From assembly GCF_016937515.1 (NCBI RefSeq), contig NZ_JAFHKM010000002.1, positions 1,421,001-1,485,000 of the forward strand: a stretch of DNA of 64,000 nucleotides. The letters run 5' to 3'. Below the pieces are notes generated by a model. That model searched no databases. It worked only from the letters and a program-made list of their open reading frames with translations, and had not been told where the DNA came from. The position numbers were made by a program, and so were the translations under genes. This stretch comes from Cohnella algarum. Its GTDB lineage: Bacteria; Bacillota; Bacilli; Paenibacillales; Paenibacillaceae. Shown in pieces: positions 56,612 through 64,000 of the stretch. Every line of letters begins with the position of its first letter. The stretch's first letter is position 1.

Positions 56612-57872
56612 TGTTCAACAAGCTGCGCAACCGGTTTCTCCTGATGAACATGATCATCATTTCGATCATCATGCTCGTTGCCTTCGCCGCCATCTATACG
56701 ATCACGTACCGGGACGTGCGCAGAGACATCGCGCTGGACCTGGAACGCGTGTCGGAGACATACCGCAAACCGGACGCGGGGGACGGCTTGCCGCGCAGAG
56801 GGGGGACAATCCCTTTCCGCAGACGGGCCGCGGCAAGCTGGAGCCCCCGGCGGAACGATCGGTCTCGTTCTCCTTGCAAGCGGACGCGGATTGGAACCTG
56901 ACAGAGATCGACTCCCGGTTCGACATGGACGACGAGTTCTATGCGATCGCCGTTCAGGAAGCGGCCTCCGATCCATCGGATAACGGCCAGTTCACGCTGG
57001 ACGGAACCCGCTGGGCATATAGCGTGCAGCCGACCGTCACGGGATATTCCCTCGTCTATCTGGACGTCACCGCCCGGCAGAACATTTTGACGAATCTCAT
57101 CTATACGTTTTCCGCCGTCGCGCTGGTCATGCTGGTCGCCATCTATGTCGCCAGCCGCTACTTCGCCAACCGCGCCATCGTGCCGGTGCAGGAAGCCTTC
57201 AACAAACAGAAGCGGTTCATCGCCGACGCCTCGCACGAACTGAAGACGCCGCTGGCCGTCATCAACACCAATGCCGATGTCCTGCTCGCCAACAGCGAGG
57301 ATACGATCCGCGAACAGTCGAAGTGGCTGCACCATATCAAATCGGAAACCGAGCGCATGAAGACGCTCACGAACGACCTGCTGTATTTGACCGAGATGGA
57401 CGACGTCCGCGAGCGCATTCTCCATGTCCCGTTCGACCTGAGCGAAGCCGTGGAAAGCGTCATCCTCACGATGGAGGCCGTTATCTTCGAGAAAAACATC
57501 GAGCTCGACTACGAGATCGAGCCCGGCCTGACCGTGAACGGCAGCAGCGAGCAGATGAAGCAGGTCGCCATGATTTTGCTGGACAATGCGGTCAAATATA
57601 CGAATCCCGGAGGCTCGATCGAGCTCAAGCTCAGGAAGACGGGCCATCACATCCTGCTCTCCGTGACCAACACCGGCGAAGGCATTTCCGCCGAGCATCT
57701 CGGCAAAATTTTCGACCGCTTCTACCGCGCCGACCCGTCGCGTTCGCGCAAGCACGGCGGCTACGGCCTCGGCCTTGCCATCGCCAAGTCGATCGTCGAG
57801 CAGCACCGGGGAAAAATTTACGCCAAAAGCGTGCCGAACGAGACGACGACCTTCTTCGTTCAGTTGGGCTAA
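56611..57872 (+). CDS. Sensor histidine kinase, frameshifted
   Basis: It starts MFNKLRNRFLLMNMIIISII (helix 1), has an extracellular domain, helix 2 (ILTNLIYTFSAVALVMLVAI), HisKA with HELKTPLAVINTNADVL, N box LLDNAVKYTNPGGSIELKL and G box GYGLGLAIAKSIVEQHRG. The frame breaks in the G run 56800-56805; one more base joins RRGGDNPFPQTGRGKLEPP to SFSLQADADWNLTEID. It partners the response regulator at 55934. Confidence 0.9.
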
Positions 57873-57897
57873 GATAGCGGGAATTCGAACCAAAACA

Positions 57898-57957
57898 GCG
57901 CAGGACCGCCCGGCCGCCGTTCATGACGGCCGGCGACAGTCCTGCGCCGTTCTTTTT
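57898..57957 (+). terminator. Terminator of the two-component operon
   Basis: Long hairpin with outer arms GCGCAGGAC and GTCCTGCGC and an inner CCGGCCG pairing, followed by a T-rich tail. Confidence 0.8.
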
Positions 57958-57969
57958 CCGAAGGCGGAG

Positions 57970-58335
57970 TTATCGCGCTTGTCCTTCCAATATCCGCTTG
58001 ATCGCCTTCAAATCCTTACGGTTCGCTCTGCGCATCATCGCTTCGGCCGGTTCCCAGACATACGTCGTCTCCATCGGAAAAGGCCCGTCGGCCGTTCTCA
58101 TCACCAGCAGCCGGCCCGGACGGTATTCCGCGATTTCGTATACGTACGCCAACCTCCTCCCCAGAAAATCCGCTTGAAACGCAATCCGGGAACCGAGCGC
58201 CAGCGGCTTCGGGGTCTGCCATTCGACCGATTTGATGTTGACGTACCATTCGGGAGCATGATCGGGGTCGGCCGCATACGCTGCTACCCGTTCCAGGGGG
58301 CTGCGGATGACCGTTTCCGTTTGAACGTCTACCAT
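57970..58335 (-). CDS. SRPBCC-family protein with an in-frame internal deletion
   Basis: 121 residues: MVDVQTETVIRSPLERVAAY, DHAPEWYVNIKSVEWQTPKP, FLGRRLAYVYEIAEYRPG, PFPMETTYVWEPA, then directly EAMMRRANRKDLKAIKRIL. Relatives known to me carry about 28 more residues between the WE strand and the MMRRANRKDL helix (a strand plus the start of the long C-terminal helix). The frame is kept, so it may be expressed but is unlikely to fold normally. RBS AAAAGGAG precedes the ATG. Confidence 0.7.
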   Translation of the reverse strand: MVDVQTETVIRSPLERVAAYAADPDHAPEWYVNIKSVEWQTPKPLALGSRIAFQADFLGRRLAYVYEIAEYRPGRLLVMRTADGPFPMETTYVWEPAEAMMRRANRKDLKAIKRILEGQAR

Positions 58336-58520
58336 GCGTGGCGCTCCTTTTCGTTACTTTATCGGTACGACGCGTTGACATGGATATTATGGCAAAAAAC
58401 TCGCGCAGCGATGATTCTTCCGGCGGAACCGGTATGGAAAGGGCGCTTACGCGAAATTAACGGCACCGTGAGGCCGTTAATCGGGCCTCGCGCCGATATA
58501 ACGCGGAAAAGCGGCCCGAT

Positions 58521-58940
58521 TCAACCCGGGTAGGTCTCCCTCAAAAACTTCACCGACTGCTCGATGAGCGCCTTCAGGACGTCCGTATCGATATCCGCGA
58601 CCTTGTTAATATAGACGCACCCTTTGCCTGCCGTATGTTTGCCGAAATTCCGCAGCAGCTCTTCCCGCTTCTCGTCGCCCGTCGCGAAATAAAGGCTGAT
58701 CTTCGCCTTTCTCGGCGAAAAGCCGACGAGCGGCGCGTCGCCTTCATGGCCTGACGCGTATTTGTAGTGGTACGAGCCGAAGCCGATGATGCTCGGTCCC
58801 CACATTTTGGCCGGATAGCCGGTCGTTTCGGCAAAAAGGTCCAAAAGCGCATAGGCATCTTCGCGTTTCTTGGGGTTGTCTACATTTTCGATGAACTCGA
58901 TGACGCTGTTGTCGGTTTCTTTCGTTTTCAGCTCGTACAT
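58521..58940 (-). CDS. DUF1801-domain protein
   Basis: 139 residues: KKREDAYALLDLFAETTGYP, MWGPSIIGFGSYHYKYASGH, PLVGFSPRKAKISLYFATGD, GKGCVYINKVADIDTDVLK. This is the YdhG/DUF1801 type with no known function. RBS AAGGAGAG. Confidence 0.88.
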   Translation of the reverse strand: MYELKTKETDNSVIEFIENVDNPKKREDAYALLDLFAETTGYPAKMWGPSIIGFGSYHYKYASGHEGDAPLVGFSPRKAKISLYFATGDEKREELLRNFGKHTAGKGCVYINKVADIDTDVLKALIEQSVKFLRETYPG

Positions 58941-59012
58941 CGGCGGACTCTCCTTTTTGGGGGCGTTTACGATATTAGGTTGAATCCCATGGATGATTGC
59001 ACTCCGGACAAC

Positions 59013-60663
59013 ATCATTTTAACAAACTTGCAGATAGTGTAAAATCTCTGTGGGTGTAGGAATTGGAAAAAGCGGATATAGAAAAAGAGCTTCTCCCTTG
59101 GTAAAGTGATGTTTGCGCACAACACACCAAGAAGGAGGAAGCTCCTGTGAGCCACTTTACCACAACAATGCCGACGATGAAAGAGATTGAGCAATGGATT
59201 TTCCGGAAAATGCAGGAGGAATTCGCTCGTGCGATGAAGCAGGTACTGGAGGCGCTGGATCAGCAGATCCTGGAGCAACGGGACCGAGAGCGTTATCGAG
59301 TAAAGGACGAGCGTGAAACAAGCGTCAACACAGTGTTCGGGAATGTGCGCTTTAAGCGGAGATTGTACTGTGACCGTAGAAGCGGCAAACACGTGTATCT
59401 GCTGGATCAGCTGTTGCAATTCGAAGGGCGCGGGAAAGTCAGTCCGCATTTGGAAGAGACAGCAATCGCATTCGCAAGCCAAGGACCGTCGTACCGGGAC
59501 AGCGCAAAGAGGCTGGAGCAGCTTTTGGGCTACAATGTGCTGAGCCACCAAGCGATCAGGGAAAAACTGATGGAGCGTGCGCAACAGCCGATGCCAGCGG
59601 TGAAACGGCGCGCTGCCCGCGTGCTGTTCGTGGAAGTGGATGGGCTGTACACGAAGCTGCAGCGGAGCAAAAAGCGCGGGATGGAGAACGCAATTGCAGT
59701 CGTACACGAAGGCTGGGAGAAGAACGGCAAGCGGGTACAGCTGAAGAACAAACAGCATTACCTGCATACGAGCGGCGGCGACTTCTGGGAAGGGTTCGGG
59801 GACTTTCTGGTGGAGCGTTACGAAATCGACGAGAACACGTGGCTTGTGGTGAACGGAGACGGCGCGGCGTGGATCGGGGAATGTACATCCTACTTTCACC
59901 AATGTCTGTACATGCTGGACCGCTTTCATGTGGCGCGTGATTTGAAACGCTTTGTTGGTCATTTGCCGCAGGTGTGGGAGACCGTGAGACGGTCTTTGGC
60001 CAAACAGGATGCAGCCGCGCTTATGGCGGTCCTGGAAGGCGTGTCGGAGCAAGAGATAGCGGAAGAGAACCGGAAGGATTGGAAGCCGTATAAAAGATTT
60101 CTAAAGCGGCATGAGAAGCATTTGGACGACTACCGAAAAACACTCCAGGCGAAGGGGATCGACACAAGCGGTATGCGCCCGATGGGAAGCGCGGAATCGC
60201 AGATGCGTATATTCGCCAAGCGGACGAAGCGTGGCGGGTACAGTTGGAGTGAGCGAGGCGTCAGGGCGATGCTGAGGACGATGATGAGGATTCAAGAAGC
60301 GGGCACGGTGGTAAGAACGGTTGAAGGACAAGCGAGTAAGCAGGCAACGCCGCAGCAGTCGATAAACATGCGGCAATTGCTCAAGAACGTGACGCAACCG
60401 GTCAAGGGTTGTATCGCTGGAATGATTCGCATGCTGCAAGGACCGAAGCAAAGCAGCACAACGGGTATGGCACTCAAAGCACTTCGCGGATAACGGCAAA
60501 AAATTCTGACAAATCACTTGTGTTTGATGAAAGAACGAAGCAAAGCGCTTACAAGGAAGAGGTTCCTTCGGGGTTCGCGTTCCAGGCATCTTAAATGACT
60601 GCCCACGCTAGCTTGACACTGACAAACTTGCATGACAGATATACAAAGCACACCTAAAATGAT
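59013..60663 (+). mobile_element. ISLre2-family insertion sequence, ends approximate
   Basis: One transposase gene flanked by non-coding ends. A short inverted match ATCATTTTA (59013) and TAAAATGAT (ending 60663) is the best boundary seen. ACAAACTTGCA also occurs as a direct repeat near both ends. No clear target duplication was found, so the ends are uncertain. Confidence 0.55.
59147..60493 (+). CDS. ISLre2-family transposase (UPF0236 type)
   Basis: 448 residues: FGNVRFKRRLYCDRRSGKHV, RVLFVEVDGLYTKLQRSKKR (first Asp), VVNGDGAAWIGECTSYF (second Asp), LYMLDRFHVARDLKRFVGHL and a Ser/Glu-rich GSAESQMRIFAKRTKRGGYS region, all typical of ISLre2/UPF0236. Start GTG with RBS AGGAGG. The frame is intact. 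Confidence 0.92.
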   Translation: MSHFTTTMPTMKEIEQWIFRKMQEEFARAMKQVLEALDQQILEQRDRERYRVKDERETSVNTVFGNVRFKRRLYCDRRSGKHVYLLDQLLQFEGRGKVSPHLEETAIAFASQGPSYRDSAKRLEQLLGYNVLSHQAIREKLMERAQQPMPAVKRRAARVLFVEVDGLYTKLQRSKKRGMENAIAVVHEGWEKNGKRVQLKNKQHYLHTSGGDFWEGFGDFLVERYEIDENTWLVVNGDGAAWIGECTSYFHQCLYMLDRFHVARDLKRFVGHLPQVWETVRRSLAKQDAAALMAVLEGVSEQEIAEENRKDWKPYKRFLKRHEKHLDDYRKTLQAKGIDTSGMRPMGSAESQMRIFAKRTKRGGYSWSERGVRAMLRTMMRIQEAGTVVRTVEGQASKQATPQQSINMRQLLKNVTQPVKGCIAGMIRMLQGPKQSSTTGMALKALRG

Positions 60664-60719
60664 ATTTTTATTTTTAGAATCCAGAGTCCCGGAAGGGCGG
60701 AGCACTTCTTAACACGGCG

Positions 60720-61571
60720 GTGGACATCTTGACACAAGCGCGAACGATCCAAATCTTTCTTCCCGACGGTTCTCCCCGGGGGATAAAAATCGCTGAAATT
60801 ACGAGCCGCATCGTAAAGGCAATCCTGATACCCAGAAATAGACTGAATGAAGCCGGCCAACGCGATGAAACGAAGAACGTAGGATTGTACTTTTTGTTCG
60901 GGCAGACAGACGAGGATGCCAAACCCAGAGTTTATATCGGCGAAGCGGAAGACTGCTACGCGCGCTTGAAACAGCATAATAAAGAAAAAGATTTCTGGGA
61001 GCACGCCGTCGTCATTACGACAAACAACAATTTTTTCACGAAAGCCCATATTAAGTACTTGGAATGGTATTGTTACGATCGATGCAATGATATAAATCGG
61101 TATAAACTGCAACAAACCGTCCCGGCAAGAACGTATTTACCCGAATCCGCGATTGCCGACTTGATGGATATTTTCGAAACGATGAAGATTTTAATCTCGA
61201 CTTTGGGTTATCACTTGTTCGAGGAAGCCCGGGATACGAATAAAAGCGTGTCTTCCGTGGACACATTTTATTGTAAGGCTAAAGGCGTGGAGGCTGTCGG
61301 TCAATTCACCGACGAAGGGCTCGTTGTCCTAAAAAATTCCCAAATGGTGTTAAACGCCGCTCCCAGCATGAAATCGTACGTAGGGTTAAGAAATAAATTG
61401 ATCTCGGACGGCATCGTAGTCAAACAAGATGAGCATTATCTTTTCGTCTCGGATTATGTGTTTAATTCGCCAAGCGCCGCGGGGGCGGTCGTTCTCGGCA
61501 GACCGTCCAACGGTTGGGCGGATTGGAAGAACAGCAGCGGAAAAACGCTGGATGAAGTGAAAAGAGGCTGA
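60720..61571 (+). CDS. GIY-YIG nuclease-domain protein with DUF4357-like C-terminus
   Basis: 283 residues. GIY-YIG core: VGLYFLFGQ, then RVYIGEAEDCYARLKQH and catalytic-region KYLEWYCYDR. The C-terminal ~100 residues resemble DUF4357 (CKAKGVEAVGQFTDEGLVVL, NSPSAAGAVVLGRPSNGWAD). Proteins of this layout are found near mobile DNA and defence loci but their role is not settled. Start GTG 60720 or TTG 60729; weak RBS. AT content is higher than in neighbours, suggesting transfer. The ISLre2 element sits directly upstream. Confidence 0.8.
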   Translation: MDILTQARTIQIFLPDGSPRGIKIAEITSRIVKAILIPRNRLNEAGQRDETKNVGLYFLFGQTDEDAKPRVYIGEAEDCYARLKQHNKEKDFWEHAVVITTNNNFFTKAHIKYLEWYCYDRCNDINRYKLQQTVPARTYLPESAIADLMDIFETMKILISTLGYHLFEEARDTNKSVSSVDTFYCKAKGVEAVGQFTDEGLVVLKNSQMVLNAAPSMKSYVGLRNKLISDGIVVKQDEHYLFVSDYVFNSPSAAGAVVLGRPSNGWADWKNSSGKTLDEVKRG

Positions 61572-61607
61572 AAAATAAATCGGGATTGGCCCCTATAAAA
61601 CAAATAG

Positions 61608-61628
61608 ACTCTGACCAGGTCAGAGTCG
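61608..61628 (-). terminator. Palindromic hairpin after the second LLM gene
   Basis: GACTCTGACC-A-GGTCAGAGTC, 13 bases beyond the LLM stop, followed on the minus strand by a T-rich stretch. Confidence 0.6.
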
Positions 61629-61640
61629 CCCCACTGAAAC

Positions 61641-62684
61641 TTACTTCCCCGTCTCTTTCCGAATCGCCGGCGCGACCTTCGTCGCCAGCAGCTCGATGCC
61701 TTCCGCGACTTTGCGGAACGGCATGCCGCCGATGTCGATCTGGGCCATGAAGCGCCGGTGCCCGAACAGTTCGTATTGATAGAGGATTTTCTCTATGATT
61801 TGCTGCGGGCTGCCCACGAACAAGGCGGTGTCCGGGCCCGCCAATCGTTCGAATTCGGCCCGGGTCACCCTGCTCTCGGTTCCTCTCCCGCGGCTGACGT
61901 AAGAACGGTAATTCGCATAATAGGGGAAGTATTCCTCTTTCGCTTGCTGCGTCGTCGCGGCGACATACCCGTGCCCCGTGATGCCTACTTTGAGCTCCTC
62001 CGGGGCGAAGCCGGCTTCGGCGCCGGCCTTGCGATAAAGATCGACGAGCGGCTTGAACCGTTCGGGCTCGCCGCCGAGAATCGCGATCGCCATGCCGACC
62101 CCGAGCCTTCCGGCGCGAATCGCGCTCTCCGGCGAGCCCCCGACGCCAACCCAGATCGGCAATCGGCTTTGGACCGGCCGGGGGGCGATTTCGGCGCTCG
62201 CCAACGGGGATCGAAACCGGCCCGACCAGGAGACGACGTCCGCTTCGTTCAGCTTCAGAAACAAGTCCATATTTTCGGCAAAAAGGTCGTCGTAATCGTT
62301 CGTATCGTAGCCGAAAAGCGGGAACGATTCCACGAACGCTCCGCGCCCTGCGATGATTTCCGCCCGGCCGTCCGACAGCAAGTCCAGCGTGGCGAAGTCC
62401 TCGAACAGCCGGACCGGGTCCGCCGTGCTGATGACGGTCGTCGCGCTCGTCAATTTGATCCGTTTCGTCGCCTGGGCGATCGCCGCGAGGACGACCGGCG
62501 GCGCCGAAACGGCATAGTCCAGCCGATGATGCTCGCCGACGCCGAACAGATCGAGCCCCGCTTCGTCGGCCAGCTTCGCCGCCTCGATCGTCTCCTTCAA
62601 CCGCTGCCGGGGGCTGATCGTGTTGCCGGCATGCGGGTCCGGCACGAGATCTCCAAGCGTATAAAGACCGATTTCGAAATTCAT
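61641..62684 (-). CDS. LLM-class flavin-dependent monooxygenase
   Basis: 347 residues: FEIGLYTLGDLVPDPHAGN, DLFGVGEHHRLDYAVSAPPV, RIKLTSATTVISTADPVRLF, GRAEIIAGRGAFVESFPLFG. Paralogue of the protein at 28814, sharing most of these motifs. The substrate is unknown. RBS GAGGTGG precedes the ATG. Confidence 0.88.
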   Translation of the reverse strand: MNFEIGLYTLGDLVPDPHAGNTISPRQRLKETIEAAKLADEAGLDLFGVGEHHRLDYAVSAPPVVLAAIAQATKRIKLTSATTVISTADPVRLFEDFATLDLLSDGRAEIIAGRGAFVESFPLFGYDTNDYDDLFAENMDLFLKLNEADVVSWSGRFRSPLASAEIAPRPVQSRLPIWVGVGGSPESAIRAGRLGVGMAIAILGGEPERFKPLVDLYRKAGAEAGFAPEELKVGITGHGYVAATTQQAKEEYFPYYANYRSYVSRGRGTESRVTRAEFERLAGPDTALFVGSPQQIIEKILYQYELFGHRRFMAQIDIGGMPFRKVAEGIELLATKVAPAIRKETGK

Positions 62685-62706
62685 CCCGCCACCTCGAGCC
62701 TCCCGG

Positions 62707-63453
62707 TTAATCGTTCGGACAGCCGCTTTCCGACAGGTGGCCAGACCGGTTTATTTTCGTTTGCAAATATTTTTCGTTAAATTCGGAAGCGCTGCCCCAC
62801 AGCGGCGTCCGGGCCGAGACGTGCATGCCCGCCTTTTTCAAGGCTTCCAGCTTTTTGGGGTTGTTCGTGATCAGCCTGACCGGCTTCGAACGAAGCGTCC
62901 GCAAAACTTCGATGGCGTCGCCGTAATTCCGGGCATCGTCGACAAATCCGAGATTCAAATTCGCATCGACGGTATCGTAGCCGTTTTCCTGCAGGACGTA
63001 GGCCATCGCTTTGCTGAACAGCCCGATTCCTCTTCCCTCGTGATTGGCCAGATAAAACAAGGCGCCCGTTCCGTGCTCCGCGATCATTTTCAGGGACTGC
63101 TCCAATTGGAACCCGCAATCGCACCGCTGGCTGCCGAAAATATCGCCCGTGTGGCAGATGGAGTGCATGCGGATCAGCGCATCCTCGCCGTTGCGGAAAT
63201 CGCCGTACGCCAAAACGCTGGACTGCTGCATTTCGGCCAAATTGACGGAGGACAGCTTTTCGATGATCCGTTCGACGTCCTCGGTTACTTCCTGGCAGCG
63301 AAGCCAACAATACCATTGGAACGTGACGGTCTCGCCGTCCAGACGGATCGGCAATCGAATCGGCCCCACCAGGTAAAGGGCCTCTTCGCCGCTTTTGATC
63401 AATCGAATTTTCTTTTCCAGGATGGAGACGACTTTCTCTTGAAGCGCAGGCAT
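62707..63453 (-). CDS. ribA: GTP cyclohydrolase II
   Basis: 248 residues, monofunctional. Zinc site Cys residues in SICHTGDIFGSQRCDCGFQL, GTP-binding and catalytic NHEGRGIGLFSKAMAYVLQ, DTVDANLNLGFVDDARNYG, and VRLITNNPKKLEALKKAG. It opens the imidazole ring of GTP in riboflavin synthesis. Longer N-terminus than E. coli RibA (about 200 residues), as in many Paenibacillus stand-alone copies. The rest of the rib operon is not here. Confidence 0.93.
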   Translation of the reverse strand: MPALQEKVVSILEKKIRLIKSGEEALYLVGPIRLPIRLDGETVTFQWYCWLRCQEVTEDVERIIEKLSSVNLAEMQQSSVLAYGDFRNGEDALIRMHSICHTGDIFGSQRCDCGFQLEQSLKMIAEHGTGALFYLANHEGRGIGLFSKAMAYVLQENGYDTVDANLNLGFVDDARNYGDAIEVLRTLRSKPVRLITNNPKKLEALKKAGMHVSARTPLWGSASEFNEKYLQTKINRSGHLSESGCPND

Positions 63454-63597
63454 GCCACGACCCCTTACGATTAAAAATTTGGTTTCAATATGCCCCGGGC
63501 AAAGAAACCGTATGCCCTCGGGTTTCCGAAAGGATGCCCAAGCCGAAACGGCTATCGCCGTCCTCTGTGGGTTCGACTCCTTGCCGGGCTGGCTACA

Positions 63598-63782
63598 TTG
63601 GATTTTGTCCAATCAAAGTCGGCTTTTAGGCCGCCCCCGCCGTCTTCGTTGGATTTTGTCCAATCAGGCGAGGCATTTTCGGCGATTTTGCCCTTATTTC
63701 AGGTTCCGCGTTGGAAAAAATCCACTGTAGACCGAGGTTTCCGCGTTTCTCGCACCACCCGTTGGATAAAATCCAACATAGG
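63598..63782 (+). repeat. 185-bp dispersed structured repeat, copy 5
   Basis: A1 at 63598, A2 at 63649, B at 63711 (TTGGAAAAAATCCA), A' variant at 63760 (GTTGGATAAAATCCAA). Spacing is the same as in the other full copies. The leader unit GCCGTCCTCTGTGGGTT is at 63557. It fills most of the gap upstream of ribA. Confidence 0.9.
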
Positions 63783-63856
63783 CGCAGCTTCGCAGGCTCA
63801 GCCGCCTGAGCGGCGCCGCGCCAGTCCACGCAAACATCGCATTCCGATCTACCTAA

Positions 63857-63883
63857 GAAAGGCACCCTTCGGGGTGCCCTTTG
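63857..63883 (+). terminator. Terminator-like hairpin
   Basis: AAAGGCACCC-TTCG-GGGTGCCCTTT, strong stem with UUCG-type loop. It closes whatever transcribes through the repeat region. Confidence 0.75.
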
Positions 63884-63960
63884 TTCCATGAAGAAAAGAA
63901 AAGCAGCCTATACTTACTTTATGAAACTAAGTTTATTATAATAACAAAGGAACGTCAAGT

Positions 63961-64000
63961 ATGTTATTTCAAATGCGGCAGGATACACCTCGCGAGCTTG
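63961..64000 (+). CDS. Start of a gene cut by the window end
   Basis: ATG with AAAGGA upstream and TATAAT-like ATAATAAC region near 63935. Only 13 codons are visible (MLFQMRQDTPREL). Not identifiable. Confidence 0.4.
   Translation, partial: MLFQMRQDTPREL

Overview
The window looks like a chromosomal segment of a GC-rich Paenibacillaceae member (Cohnella/Paenibacillus type). This is inferred from strong GGAGG-type ribosome binding sites, TATAAT boxes, many AraC and TetR regulators paired with sugar ABC transporters, an S-layer-homology protein, a small DUF7667-type protein and a giant hybrid histidine kinase. No rRNA, tRNA or CRISPR array was seen.

Layout. 1-2.9 kb: end of a ThuA-like gene, a cupin with a Tyr/Pro tail, a TetR gene running into a truncated SDR gene, and a VOC protein. 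3-10.5 kb: a galactan-utilisation locus with AraC regulator, cytoplasmic GH53, GanQ/GanP permeases, GanS binding protein and a secreted GH53 with a C-terminal binding domain. Two promoters in it share the same layout. 10.5-19 kb: SDR remnants, MmcQ/YjbR protein, AraC plus Fsr-like MFS exporter, a double-kinase hybrid sensor, and a WYL regulator with a hydrolase. 19-21.3 kb: ABC-2 type membrane protein and TetR. 21.3-28.2 kb: a sulfatase, sugar ABC transporter, AraC regulator and formylglycine-generating enzyme, which together look like a sulfated-glycan locus. 28.8-37.4 kb: LLM monooxygenase, hydrolases, Na+/H+ antiporter, TetR genes and Ada. 37.5-42.3 kb: a ribose-type ABC operon broken by an IS1182-type element and by a deletion. 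42.3-51.8 kb: FAD oxidoreductase remnant with ECF41 sigma factor, SLH protein, decayed siderophore genes and a two-component system with two small membrane proteins. 52.3-57.9 kb: a surface beta-helix lipoprotein, DUF4956 protein and VTC-type polyphosphate polymerase, divergent from a two-component system. 58-64 kb: SRPBCC, DUF1801, an ISLre2-type element, GIY-YIG protein, LLM monooxygenase and RibA.

Two window-wide patterns stand out. First, a 185-bp structured repeat occurs in four full copies and one shortened copy, all intergenic and all in the same orientation, with fixed spacing between its inverted-repeat modules. Second, twelve otherwise intact genes carry a one-base frameshift, each repaired by adding one base to a short homopolymer. 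At least seven other genes are truncated or internally deleted at clean junctions. The first half of this second pattern is more likely sequencing error than biology. The deletions may be real decay or assembly joins, and cannot be told apart from the sequence alone.
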